Source: Dakarella massiliensis (GTDB taxonomy: Bacteria; Pseudomonadota; Gammaproteobacteria; Burkholderiales; Burkholderiaceae_F). Taken from it: 64,000 nucleotides of DNA. The translations under genes were made by a program, and so were the position numbers. The stretch spans positions 62,001 to 126,000 of the forward strand of contig NZ_CVTY01000005.1 of NCBI RefSeq assembly GCF_001182045.1, written 5' to 3'. The notes beneath the pieces were generated by a model. That model saw only the letters and a program-made list of their open reading frames with translations, searched no databases and had not been told where the DNA came from. How positions within the stretch are numbered: position 1 is the stretch's first letter; every line of letters starts with the position of its first letter. This document shows positions 14,691 to 23,511 of this stretch, one piece after another.

Positions 14691-15080
14691 TCAGGAGTTT
14701 TTCCTGTTGTTATCGCTGCGATTTTCCCTGTCGATCTCTTCAATGACCACGGCGTCCTTCACCTCAAGGGTCGGATCACAGGCAATTGGTTCGGGAGCCG
14801 CGGGATTCGGCTCACGGGATTGGAAGGCTTCTTCGCTCCCTGGCATATTCCCGCTTTCGGGAATATCACTTCCCTCACGGTTTCCCGGCGACAGGAGCCC
14901 AGCCACCACGCGGAAGAGGAAGCCTGCGACAGCCACCGCGGCGAGGATCAGAACGATGGCTCCAACGATCGGAAGCAACAGAATGCCCAGTCCGACGAAA
15001 ACCGCCAGACCGATCACCCAGGCTACCCAGCCGTACGGAGAGTTCCCGCCACCGCCATAGTAATAAAAGCGACCGCTCAT
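14691..15080 (-). CDS. Hypothetical membrane protein
   Basis: I do not recognise this 129-residue protein. It begins MSGRFYYYGGGGNSPYGW, followed by one long or two closely spaced hydrophobic segments (about residues 18-63, rich in Val, Leu, Ile and Ala). It ends in a hydrophilic acidic tail (SPGNREGSDIPESGN onward) that is probably cytoplasmic or periplasmic. An AGGAAAG site precedes the ATG, supporting it as real. It points toward the tRNA-Tyr promoter with no visible terminator, so read-through into the tRNA-tuf operon is possible. Function is unknown. Confidence 0.65.
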   Translation of the reverse strand: MSGRFYYYGGGGNSPYGWVAWVIGLAVFVGLGILLLPIVGAIVLILAAVAVAGFLFRVVAGLLSPGNREGSDIPESGNMPGSEEAFQSREPNPAAPEPIACDPTLEVKDAVVIEEIDRENRSDNNRKNS

Positions 15081-15362
15081 TCTTTCTTTCCTTTCTGAAT
15101 CTTTGCCATTTCATTTATTCTGCGACATTTCTTTAAGAAATAAAGAGGCTGTCTCTGTTTTTTCCCTTGTTTTGGTTACAATGTCTAATCTTTCGCACAA
15201 CGAGAGTACTCAAGAAACCTTTGAGAGCTTCGGCGGGATCGACTTCCGACGGCATTAACTCCCCTCAGCCAAGCCGATCAGGACTACAAATCGAAACAGA
15301 AACGATGGAGTCTTCAAGCCCGCATCTGCCCTCCTTACTCTTCATTGGCAGAACATCTATTT

Positions 15363-16175
15363 ATGAACGCAGATAATTCTCTTAATTGCGCGCTGCCCGA
15401 CGTCCAGTCGAGCGCTGACGGCCGTCACATTCCGATTCAGCGTGTTGGCGTCAAGTCGGTTCGCGTGCCCGTTGTCGTCGCCTCGGTCGACGGCCCGCTC
15501 CACACGGTTGCTACAGTCAATATGTACGTGTCTCTCCCCGCCGGGCAGAAAGGCACCCATATGTCCCGCTTCTTCCGTCTGCTTGACGAGACCCGCGAGC
15601 CGCTCTGCAAGCCCGTTCTCGAAGATCTGATGGTCCGGATGCTGAAGACGCTTGACGCCGTCTCCGGTCAGATTGAGTTTGACTTCCCCTTCTTCGTGCG
15701 CAAATCAGCTCCGATCTCCAAGCAGTCGAGCCTGATGAGCTACGAAGCCGGTTTTACGGTGACGTGCGAGAACGGTGAGACCACGGTCCGCGAACGCGTC
15801 CTCACGCCGGTGACGAGCCTCTGCCCCTGCAGCAAGGAAATCTCCCGCTACGGTGCACACAATCAGCGCTCCCACATCACGATTGACGCTCTCTGCTCGG
15901 AAGCCATTCCGTTTGAGGAGCTGATCCGCTACTCTGAAAAGAACGGCTCCTGCGAGCTCTGGTCTCTTCTGAAGCGCGAGGACGAGAAGTTCGTCACGGA
16001 ATACGCCTACGATCACGCCAAGTTCGTTGAGGATATCATCCGCGACGTCGCGACCGACCTCAATAAGGACGCCCGCATCGTCTCCTACGAACTCCAGGTG
16101 GAAAACTTCGAATCCATCCACAATCATTCCGCCTATGCGCTGATCAGCCACGACCGGCGCACCTCCGCAGTCTGA
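15363..16175 (+). CDS. folE2: GTP cyclohydrolase FolE2 (type IB)
   Basis: FolE2 converts GTP to dihydroneopterin triphosphate, the first step of tetrahydrofolate synthesis, and differs from FolE in not strictly needing zinc. The 270-residue product has the family signature around LCPCSKEISRYGAHNQRS, whose cysteine is the metal ligand, plus an HNHSAYA C-terminal motif. The ATG at 15363 (MNADNSLNCALPDVQ) is chosen; an in-frame TTG six codons upstream is possible, and neither has a good Shine-Dalgarno. A leader of over 150 bp precedes it with no recognised regulatory RNA. It is followed by argS but probably transcribed alone. No folE appears in the window. Confidence 0.93.
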   Translation: MNADNSLNCALPDVQSSADGRHIPIQRVGVKSVRVPVVVASVDGPLHTVATVNMYVSLPAGQKGTHMSRFFRLLDETREPLCKPVLEDLMVRMLKTLDAVSGQIEFDFPFFVRKSAPISKQSSLMSYEAGFTVTCENGETTVRERVLTPVTSLCPCSKEISRYGAHNQRSHITIDALCSEAIPFEELIRYSEKNGSCELWSLLKREDEKFVTEYAYDHAKFVEDIIRDVATDLNKDARIVSYELQVENFESIHNHSAYALISHDRRTSAV

Positions 16176-16316
16176 CGCTGAGACTCGCGCACACGGATTT
16201 CCGGCCCGCCCGAACGGGGGGCCGGATCCCGCGAAAAACCCCGCACGTTTTACCCGCCCTCTCCGCACTCTGCGAAAATAGAGGGATTACTTAGAACAGT
16301 CCGTTTTCCTGCAAAA

Positions 16317-18047
16317 ATGCTCGATCAACAAAAACAGGCCCTGATTGGCCTCTTCACCCGCGCCCTTACCGCTATCGGCGCAGGCTCCCTTCCCGTTACG
16401 CTGGAGCGCCCGAAACTCGCCGAACACGGCGACGTTGCCTGTACGGTCGCGCTGCAGTCCGCCAAGATTCTTCACAAGGCTCCCCGCCAGATCGCCGAGC
16501 AGCTCGTGTCCGTCATGAAGGCGGATCCTGAATTCAGCACGCTGCTCTCCTCTGCGGAAATCGCGGGTCCGGGCTTCATCAATCTGCGCCTTGCCAAGTC
16601 GGCTCAGCAGGAAATCGTGAAGACTGTTCTCCGTCAGGGTGAAGCTTTCGGCACCAATCAGTCGAAGGCCGGCCAGTCCGTCATTGTGGAATACGTTTCC
16701 GCCAATCCGACCGGCCCGCTGCATCTCGGCCACGCCCGCCAGGGTGCCCTCGGCGACGTGCTCTCGAAGATTCTCGCCACCCAGGGCTGGGCGGTCACGC
16801 GTGAGTACTACTACAACGACGCCGGCGCTCAGATCAACAATCTGACCGTCTCCGTTACGCTCCGCGGCAAGGAGCTCCTCGGCGAGCAGATCACTTTCCC
16901 GGAAAACGGCTACCACGGCGAATACATCACCGATATCGCGAAGGACTACATCGCGAAGCGTCCCGTGACGAGCTCCGGTGAAACGATCACTCCGGACGGC
17001 GATCTGAATAACAGCGCTCTCGTCCGCAAGTACGCCGTTGCTTATCTGCGCAACGAACAGGACGAGGACCTCAGGGCTCTCGGCGTTTCCTTCGATAACT
17101 ACTATCTCGAAAGCTCGCTCTACTCGGACGGCTATGTTGAGGAAGCCGTGAACGCGATGATCCGCTCCGGCCACACCTATGAGAAGGACAACGCGCTCTG
17201 GCTCCGTACGACGGACTTCACGAAGGAAGACCTCGGCGGCCTGATCGACGACAAGGACCGCGTGATGAAGAAGCAGGACGGCTTCTACACGTACTTCGTG
17301 CCGGATGTCGCCTATCACCTCACGAAGTTCCGCCGCGGCTTCTCGCGCGCCATCAACATCCAGGGTTCTGATCACCACGGTACCCGAGCCCGCCTCCGCG
17401 CCGGTATTCAGGCCGCGGCGAAGGTTCTCGGTCTCGATGTGCCGAAGGTCTTCCCCGAGTGGCTCCTGCACAAGATGCTCCTCGTGATGAAGGATGGCCA
17501 GGAAGTGAAGATGAGCAAGCGCTCCGGCTCCTACATCACGCTGCGCGACCTGGTTGACTGGGTCGGCCGTGATGCCGCCCGTTACTTCCTCGTCTCCCGT
17601 AAGGCTGACGCTGAATTCGTTTTCGACGTGAACCTCGCTGTGTCGAAGAGCGACGAGAACCCGGTCTACTATCTGCAGTACGCTCATGCGCGCATCTGCT
17701 CGGTCTTCCGCCAGGCCTCTGAAAAGGGCTTTAAGATTCCGAGCACGGAAGAGATGCTTGCCATGGATCTCTCACAGCTGACTTCCGAAAAGGAAATCAG
17801 CCTGATGAATCATCTTGCGGATTACTCCGCAACGCTGACCGCCGCCTCTGAAGCCCTGACGCCCCATACGCTCTGCTTCTACCTGCGCGATCTCGCCGCG
17901 AGCTTCCACGCCTTCTATAACGAAGAGCACGTGCTGGTTGAGGACGAGGCCACCCGCAACAGCCGTCTCGCGCTGCTCGCCGCTGTGCGCCAGGTGCTCG
18001 GCAACGGTCTTGCTCTCCTCGGGGTCAGTGCCCCGAAGAGGATGTAA
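16317..18047 (+). CDS. argS: Arginyl-tRNA synthetase
   Basis: This class I synthetase charges tRNA-Arg. The 576-residue product has the N-terminal Arg-tRNA-synthetase domain (about 1-90), the HIGH-type motif in SANPTGPLHLGHARQGA, the KMSK-type loop (VKMSKRSGSYITLRDLVD) and the C-terminal anticodon-binding domain ending GLALLGVSAPKRM. Length is typical. The ATG at 16317 gives MLDQQKQALIGLFTRAL. Genes for a SPOR protein, DsbA and an SDR follow on the same strand with short gaps, an arrangement common in betaproteobacteria. Confidence 0.98.
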   Translation: MLDQQKQALIGLFTRALTAIGAGSLPVTLERPKLAEHGDVACTVALQSAKILHKAPRQIAEQLVSVMKADPEFSTLLSSAEIAGPGFINLRLAKSAQQEIVKTVLRQGEAFGTNQSKAGQSVIVEYVSANPTGPLHLGHARQGALGDVLSKILATQGWAVTREYYYNDAGAQINNLTVSVTLRGKELLGEQITFPENGYHGEYITDIAKDYIAKRPVTSSGETITPDGDLNNSALVRKYAVAYLRNEQDEDLRALGVSFDNYYLESSLYSDGYVEEAVNAMIRSGHTYEKDNALWLRTTDFTKEDLGGLIDDKDRVMKKQDGFYTYFVPDVAYHLTKFRRGFSRAINIQGSDHHGTRARLRAGIQAAAKVLGLDVPKVFPEWLLHKMLLVMKDGQEVKMSKRSGSYITLRDLVDWVGRDAARYFLVSRKADAEFVFDVNLAVSKSDENPVYYLQYAHARICSVFRQASEKGFKIPSTEEMLAMDLSQLTSEKEISLMNHLADYSATLTAASEALTPHTLCFYLRDLAASFHAFYNEEHVLVEDEATRNSRLALLAAVRQVLGNGLALLGVSAPKRM

Positions 18048-18086
18048 CTTTTTGAAAATTCCCTTTTCTGGAAAAAGGAGTTGTTC

Positions 18087-18647
18087 ATGAAGCAGTTTTT
18101 AACCGGCTTTCTCTGCGGCGCTGTCGTCGCCCTTCTTGTCGCCGCTGGCGGCGCCCTGTTCGTAACGGAGTCTCCGGTTCCGTTCATGAGCAAGGTTCAG
18201 TCCTCGTCGACGGAATATGTTCAGGACGCGCTTAAGGGCCGGTCCTCCGATCCGAATGAGAAGCTTTACGCTCCCGGAACGACTCCCAAGCCCGCTTCCG
18301 CTCAGGCTTCGTCCCCCGCGGCTGCCGCCAAGGCCCCTGCCCCGAGCCGTCCGGCTCAGGATGATCAGGCCGCCGATAAGCAGCTTGCGGACAACAACGC
18401 GGCCGCTCCCACGACGGTTCAGCCCCAGACGCCTGACTTTTTCGTTCTCGTCGGCGCCTATAAGACGCCTGACGAGGCTGAAACAATTAGAGCCAAAATT
18501 GCGTTCTCCGGACTTGATTCCAGCGTTTCTCACGGCAATGATGGACGCTATCGCGTCCGTATTGGACCCTTCCACTCTGAAGGGGATGCCCGCAAGGCAC
18601 AGAGCACGCTCCGCGCCAATGACATTCCTGGCCAGATCATTCACTGA
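18087..18647 (+). CDS. SPOR-domain membrane protein
   Basis: SPOR domains bind peptidoglycan stripped of peptides at the division septum. This 186-residue protein has a single N-terminal membrane segment (about residues 2-27), a linker rich in Ala, Pro, Ser and Gln, and a C-terminal SPOR domain beginning near FFVLVGAYKTPDEAETIRAK and ending GDARKAQSTLRANDIPGQII. The ATG at 18087 has AAAGGAG six bases upstream and is preferred to the TTG at 18081. It is an inner-membrane, bitopic protein of the FtsN-like kind, but no FtsN-specific residues can be claimed. It lies in the argS-dsbA group. Confidence 0.9.
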   Translation: MKQFLTGFLCGAVVALLVAAGGALFVTESPVPFMSKVQSSSTEYVQDALKGRSSDPNEKLYAPGTTPKPASAQASSPAAAAKAPAPSRPAQDDQAADKQLADNNAAAPTTVQPQTPDFFVLVGAYKTPDEAETIRAKIAFSGLDSSVSHGNDGRYRVRIGPFHSEGDARKAQSTLRANDIPGQIIH

Positions 18648-18667
18648 TTTTTAGGAAACGTTCTCAA

Positions 18668-19312
18668 ATGATTTCACGCAGAAACCTTCTGACTTTCTCG
18701 GCCGCCTCGCTTGCCTCGCTTCCGCTGTCTGCGTTTGCTACTCCTACCGCACCGGTGGAAGGCAAGGAATACACGATGGTTCGTCCCGTTGTGCCGATGA
18801 AGGATAAGAAGATTGAAGTCGTGTACTTCTTCTCCTATACCTGCCCGCACTGCTTCCGCTTTGATCCGATCATCGAGCCCTGGTCGAAGAAGCTCCCCTC
18901 CTGGATCGACTTCAAGATGAATCCGGTTGCCTGGGACTCCCGCCTGGATCCGTTTGTGAAGACCTACTACGCGCTCGAGTCTCTCGGCCTGCTGCCGAAG
19001 CTTCATATGAAGTTCTTTGAGTCCGTCATTTACCAGACGCATAAGTACGAAAATCCGGCTGCCGATATCGCGGACTTCATGGTGAAGGCCGGCGTGAACG
19101 CCAAGCAGTGGAACAGCGCTTACAATTCTTTCGGCGTTGCCAACAAGACCCGCGCCGCTTCCCGTCTCTGGCAGTCCTACGGCATTGACGCGACGCCGAT
19201 GATCGGTATCGACGGCAAGTACGTCACGGGCCCGCATATGACGCCGACCCGCGAGAGCGATCTGGTCGTCGTTGAGACCCTCGCCCAGCGCGCGAGAAAG
19301 GCTCGCCTCTAA
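18668..19312 (+). CDS. dsbA: Thiol:disulfide interchange protein DsbA
   Basis: DsbA donates disulfides to folding periplasmic proteins. The 214-residue product has an N-terminal signal peptide (MISRRNLLTFSAASLASLPL, cleavage likely after AFA), a thioredoxin fold with active site CPHC in FFSYTCPHCFRFDP, and the cis-Pro loop in IDATPMIGIDGKYVTGP. The signal carries an SRRNLL twin-arginine-like motif, seen in other betaproteobacterial DsbAs, so Tat export is possible. It sits between the SPOR gene and an SDR gene. Confidence 0.94.
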   Translation: MISRRNLLTFSAASLASLPLSAFATPTAPVEGKEYTMVRPVVPMKDKKIEVVYFFSYTCPHCFRFDPIIEPWSKKLPSWIDFKMNPVAWDSRLDPFVKTYYALESLGLLPKLHMKFFESVIYQTHKYENPAADIADFMVKAGVNAKQWNSAYNSFGVANKTRAASRLWQSYGIDATPMIGIDGKYVTGPHMTPTRESDLVVVETLAQRARKARL

Positions 19313-19330
19313 CTGGTTTCGGAGTTCTGC

Positions 19331-20107
19331 ATGTCACTTAACGTTTTCATCACTGGCGCGACCGGCGGCATTGGTTCCGGCCTCGCCAGGGTTTACGCCG
19401 CGAAGGGCGCTACTCTCGGTCTTGTGGCCCATCATCAGGATGCGCTCGACCGTCTGATCGCCTCGCTCCCCGGCACCGGTCACAAGGGCTATGTCGCCGA
19501 CGTGACCGATCGGGACGGCATCATTGAAACAGCTCACCGCTTCGAGAAGGAAGTGGGCCCCGCCGACGTCGTGATTGCGAACGCCGGAGTTTCGATCGGC
19601 GTGAAGACGCAGTACTACGAAGATCTGGCCGTTATGGACCGGGTCTATCGGATCAACGTTATCGGCATGGCGAACACCTTCCACGGCTTCCTTCCGGCGA
19701 TGATCGAGAGACATGCCGGAACGCTGGTCGGCATTGGTTCTGTTGCCGGCATCCGCGGCCTTCCGGGGTCGGAAGCCTACTGCTCCAGCAAGGCTGCCGT
19801 TATCAACTACTGCGAAAGCCTCCGCATCGAAATGATGAAGCACGGCGTTAAGGTTCTGACTGTCTGCCCGGGGTTCGTCAAAACCCCGCTCACGTCGAAG
19901 AACCCCTACCCGATGCCTTTCATCCTTGAGCCGGATGAGTTCGCGAGGCGCGCTGTCCGCGCGATTGACGCGCATAAGACTTACACGGTGATTCCGTGGC
20001 AGATGGGACTGCTCGCGAAACTGATGAAGATCGCGCCGAACTGCCTGTTCGACCGTATTCTGAAGGGACGTAAGCAGAAGCCCCGCGCGAAGGAACTCGG
20101 AGTCTGA
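19331..20107 (+). CDS. Short-chain dehydrogenase/reductase (SDR)
   Basis: This is a classical NAD(P)-dependent SDR of unknown substrate. The 258-residue product has the glycine-rich cofactor site TGATGGIGSGLA (residues 8-19), the NAG motif (VVIANAGVSIG), the catalytic serine (GSVAG) and the YCSSK catalytic Tyr/Lys pair. The C-terminus is basic (KGRKQKPRAKELGV). CGGAG lies upstream of the ATG. It is the last gene of the argS group and is followed by an intrinsic terminator. A role in cell-envelope or lipid metabolism would be a guess. Confidence 0.9.
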   Translation: MSLNVFITGATGGIGSGLARVYAAKGATLGLVAHHQDALDRLIASLPGTGHKGYVADVTDRDGIIETAHRFEKEVGPADVVIANAGVSIGVKTQYYEDLAVMDRVYRINVIGMANTFHGFLPAMIERHAGTLVGIGSVAGIRGLPGSEAYCSSKAAVINYCESLRIEMMKHGVKVLTVCPGFVKTPLTSKNPYPMPFILEPDEFARRAVRAIDAHKTYTVIPWQMGLLAKLMKIAPNCLFDRILKGRKQKPRAKELGV

Positions 20108-20134
20108 TCCAGAAGCTCAGGATCTCACCCGCAT

Positions 20135-20167
20135 AAGGCATCGAAGTCAGACTTCGGTGCCTTTTTT
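20135..20167 (+). terminator. Intrinsic terminator after the SDR gene
   Basis: A stem of about 12 bp (AAGGCATCGAAG / CTTCGGTGCCTT, one T-G pair) followed by a run of six T. It overlaps the last codons of the convergent recQ gene, so both converge on one compact ending. Confidence 0.85.
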
Positions 20168-21988
20168 CTTTCGCATGAAGTCCCGCACGATATGGATAAT
20201 CTCGGTCCCGTAGGCGTCAAGCTTCTTCGGGCCGATGCCGTTCACGTGGCTGAGGGCCTCAAACGACTGCGGGTGGATCGAGGCGACTTCAGAGAGGCTC
20301 ACGTCAGTCATGATGCGATAGGCCGGAATCCCCTGTGCCTCCGCGGTTTCACGGCGCCAGGCACGGAGCGCGTCCGCAAGCGGCCGATAGTCCTTCCGGA
20401 CCTCGATCGGCTTTCTCACGCGCCCCTGCTTCAGCTCGGGGCGTGACGGCGCGCTGACCCGCACGAGAATCGTTTCCTCTCCCTTCAGAAGCGCTCGCGC
20501 GCGTCCCGGGCGCAGCACCCCCTCGCTCTTCCAGTCAGCGTTCAGAATCCGTTTCGCGATGAGAACACGGGCAAGTTCCCGCCACTCCTCCTCACTCAGA
20601 TCCTTTCCGATCCCCCAGGTAGAGAGTTTTTCGTGTCCGTACCCCGCGACAAGGCTTGTTCTTTCTCCCCGGAGCACATTGATGACATGCGTCATGCCGA
20701 AGCAGCACCCGGAGGCTCTTTCACACCGTATCACGCAGCTCACGAATTTCTGAGCGTCCACCGTCCGGTCCGCCATCTCAGGCGGCCTGTCGCAGTTATC
20801 GCAGCAGCCGCAGTGGGTCGAAGACTCCTCACCAAGACAGGCAAGGAGATAATGCCTTCGGCACTCACCGGTTTCGGCGTACCCCACCATGGCATCCAGC
20901 TTTTCAAGCGACTGCTGCTTGAATTCCGGGCTGCCGTCCCCGCTCTCGATAAACTGCTGCTGGATCATCACGTCACGCCACCCCCAGATAAGCCAGGCTT
21001 CTGACGGCTTTCCGTCGCGGCCCGCGCGACCTGTTTCCTGGAAGTACGCCTCAATGCTCTTCGGAAGCCCGATATGGACAACAAACCGGACATCCGGCTT
21101 ATCAATCCCCATGCCGAACGCCACAGTCGCCACCATGACGATCCCGCAGCCCGATATGAACTCCCTCTGGTTCTCTTCCCGGAGTGAGGCGTCAAGCCCC
21201 GCGTGATAAGGCAGCGCGGGGATTCCCTTACCGCGGAGATAGTCAGCGATCGTATCCACCTGACGGCGCGAAATGCAGTAGATGATGCCGGTCTGCCCCG
21301 GATGACGCTGCGTGATGAAGGCGAGAAGCTTACGCTTCACTTCCCCTGCGCCGAATGTCACCCGATAGTGGATATTCGGGCGGTCAAAGCTCGTGATGAA
21401 GATCTTAGGATCGATCAGAAGACGTTCCGAGATTTCCTGCTGCGCCGAGGCATCAGCCGTCGCGGTCAGCGCTATCCGGGGAACGGACGGGAAACGCTCT
21501 TTCAAAAGGCCGAGCGCGCCGTATTCCGGGCGGAAATCGTGACCCCAGGTCACAACGCAGTGCGCTTCATCAACCGCGAAAAGCGATACTCTCGCCCTCT
21601 GCAGCATCGAGATCGTCCACTCGTTCACAAGCCGCTCAGGGGTGACGTAAAGAAAGTCGAGTGTCCCCGAGAGGAACTGACTCTCAATCTCCCGGTTTTC
21701 TTCAAGAGAATTAGCGGAACTGAGACAGGCCGCCTCGAGCCCCCGGTCCTGAATCGCGGTGATCTGATCCTGCATGAGCGCGATGAGAGGCGACACGATC
21801 ACCGCGGTTCCCTCACGGACGAGCGCGGGGATCTGGTAGCAGAGGCTCTTCCCGCCGCCTGTCGGCATCAGCACCAGCGCGTCCCGCCCTTCAATCACGG
21901 CTTCGATGATTTCCTCCTGATGCGGGCGAAAATCGGCATAGCCGAATACCTGGGTCAGTGCTTCTTTTGCTGAATGGAAACGCCGCAT
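20147..21988 (-). CDS. recQ: ATP-dependent DNA helicase RecQ
   Basis: RecQ is a 3'-5' helicase acting in recombination and fork repair. The 613-residue product has Walker A MPTGGGKSLCYQ, the DEAH box in VDEAHCVVTWGHDFRPEY, motif VI (QETGRAGRDG), the zinc site (ECRRHYLLACLGE to CGCCDNC), a winged helix (about 400-500) and a C-terminal HRDC domain (YRPLADALRAWRRE onward). Length matches E. coli RecQ (609). It is convergent with the SDR gene and reads away from sstT, probably with its own promoter, which I could not identify with confidence. Confidence 0.97.
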   Translation of the reverse strand: MRRFHSAKEALTQVFGYADFRPHQEEIIEAVIEGRDALVLMPTGGGKSLCYQIPALVREGTAVIVSPLIALMQDQITAIQDRGLEAACLSSANSLEENREIESQFLSGTLDFLYVTPERLVNEWTISMLQRARVSLFAVDEAHCVVTWGHDFRPEYGALGLLKERFPSVPRIALTATADASAQQEISERLLIDPKIFITSFDRPNIHYRVTFGAGEVKRKLLAFITQRHPGQTGIIYCISRRQVDTIADYLRGKGIPALPYHAGLDASLREENQREFISGCGIVMVATVAFGMGIDKPDVRFVVHIGLPKSIEAYFQETGRAGRDGKPSEAWLIWGWRDVMIQQQFIESGDGSPEFKQQSLEKLDAMVGYAETGECRRHYLLACLGEESSTHCGCCDNCDRPPEMADRTVDAQKFVSCVIRCERASGCCFGMTHVINVLRGERTSLVAGYGHEKLSTWGIGKDLSEEEWRELARVLIAKRILNADWKSEGVLRPGRARALLKGEETILVRVSAPSRPELKQGRVRKPIEVRKDYRPLADALRAWRRETAEAQGIPAYRIMTDVSLSEVASIHPQSFEALSHVNGIGPKKLDAYGTEIIHIVRDFMRKKKGTEV

Positions 21989-22039
21989 GAATTCCTGGAA
22001 GGAGGGGAAAGTGTGAGGATGGAGCAGGCAGATAATATA

Positions 22040-22077
22040 AAACCTTCCTCCCGTTTCTATCAGGAGGAAGGGTTTTC
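22040..22077 (-). terminator. Terminator of sstT
   Basis: An 11-bp stem (AACCTTCCTCC paired with GGAGGAAGGGTT) with an 11-base loop lies 30 bp after the sstT stop; on the minus strand the stem runs into TTTTATA. It would separate sstT from recQ. Confidence 0.7.
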
Positions 22078-22107
22078 AGAACTGCTTAAACAGCCGAATT
22101 TTCAGGC

Positions 22108-23337
22108 TTACTTGGCCTTTTCGGCATCGAGACGTTCCTGACGGATGCAGGCCGCCGCCGTAAACATCACGTCGCTCGAAGAGTTCAGAGCCGTTTCGCA
22201 GGAGTCCTGGATCACGCCGATGATGAAGCCCACAGCCACCACCTGCATGGCGGTCGAGTTATCAATACCGAAGAGACCGCAGGCGAGCGGGATCAGCATC
22301 AGGGAGCCGCCCGGAACACCGGAGGCGCCGCCGGCACAGATTGCGGATACGAAGCAGAGCAGGATGGCGGTCCAGAAGTCAACCTGAACACCCAGCGAAT
22401 TCGCGGCAGCAAGCGTCAGAATCGTGATCGTGATGGCAGCGCCGCCCATGTTGATCGTGGCGCCGAGCGGGATCGAAATCGCGTAGGTACCTTCGTCAAG
22501 CTTCAGATTGCGGCAGAGGTCGAGGTTCACCGGAATGTTCGCGGCAGACGAACGGGTGAAGAAAGCGCAGACACCGGACACGCGCAGGCACTGAATCACG
22601 AGCGGATACGGATTCCTGCGGATGCAGAACCAGACCATGATCGGGAAGACCACGAGGGCGATGAAGAACATGCTGCCCACAAGGAGGAGAAGCAGCTTGC
22701 CGTAGCCCACGAAAGCGCTGAGACCGACCGTAGCGACCGTGTTCGCGACCAGACCGAAAATACCGAACGGAGCGATACGGATCACGAGACGGACGACCGT
22801 AGTCACAGCTTCCGAGAAGTCCTGAATGATTTCGCGGGTGGTGTCGTTCGCGTTGCGGAGAATGAAGCCGAGAGCAATAGCCCAGGAGAGAATGCCGATG
22901 TAGTTCGCGTTCGCGAGGGCCTTCACGGGGTTATCGACGATGTTGAGAACGAGGTTCTTCAGCACTTCGGCAATACCGCCCGGGGCAGTCGCCTCAGCGG
23001 CAGCCACGAGGTGAATCGTGGTCGGCCAGAGGAAAGACGCCACAACGGCAACGATGGAAGACGCGAGCGTACCGATGGCATACAGCACGATGATCGGCTT
23101 CATGGACATCCGGGTGTCAACGCTCTGGTTCGCGATAGAAGCGGCGACCAGGAAGAAGACCAGCACGGGAGCCACGGCCTTCAAGGCCGAGATGAAGAAC
23201 GTGCCGAGGAATCCAAGGGGCACGGCGATGCCTGGCGCTACCAGGGCAACGATAATGCCGATCACTAGTGCAAACAGGATCTCCTTGACAAGAGACCCCT
23301 CCAGGAACGGCACGAGGATTCGTGAGAATTTCCGCAT
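22108..23337 (-). CDS. sstT: Serine/threonine:sodium symporter SstT
   Basis: SstT imports serine and threonine with sodium. The 409-residue product belongs to the dicarboxylate/amino-acid:cation symporter family: [15 protein letters not shown] start, [21 protein letters not shown], a serine-rich re-entrant loop [15 protein letters not shown], the NMGGAAITI motif and [15 protein letters not shown]. These match SstT rather than GltP. The ATG at 23335-23337 ([11 protein letters not shown]) aligns with the E. coli start; in-frame ATGs up to 25 codons upstream exist, one with an AGG-type site, so the start is not certain. It is divergent from the MFS gene. Confidence 0.92.
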   Translation of the reverse strand: MRKFSRILVPFLEGSLVKEILFALVIGIIVALVAPGIAVPLGFLGTFFISALKAVAPVLVFFLVAASIANQSVDTRMSMKPIIVLYAIGTLASSIVAVVASFLWPTTIHLVAAAEATAPGGIAEVLKNLVLNIVDNPVKALANANYIGILSWAIALGFILRNANDTTREIIQDFSEAVTTVVRLVIRIAPFGIFGLVANTVATVGLSAFVGYGKLLLLLVGSMFFIALVVFPIMVWFCIRRNPYPLVIQCLRVSGVCAFFTRSSAANIPVNLDLCRNLKLDEGTYAISIPLGATINMGGAAITITILTLAAANSLGVQVDFWTAILLCFVSAICAGGASGVPGGSLMLIPLACGLFGIDNSTAMQVVAVGFIIGVIQDSCETALNSSSDVMFTAAACIRQERLDAEKAK

Positions 23338-23511
23338 ATTGACTTTTTTTCTTAGGACCAGGGGGGATACGCCATTTTGCAACAATTTTTTGCAGGGCGT
23401 ATTCATTAGCATACCTGCTTTATTTAACTCTGTATTTTGTGATCATCCTCCGATCCCCTATCTGAGGGATAATGTTCAAATTTCTGTACCTACCGTTTCC
23501 GGCACCACCGC

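Noticed and set aside
15167-15376. 69-codon open frame upstream of folE2
   Set aside because: No ribosome site, overlaps the folE2 start in another frame, and has no protein-like features.
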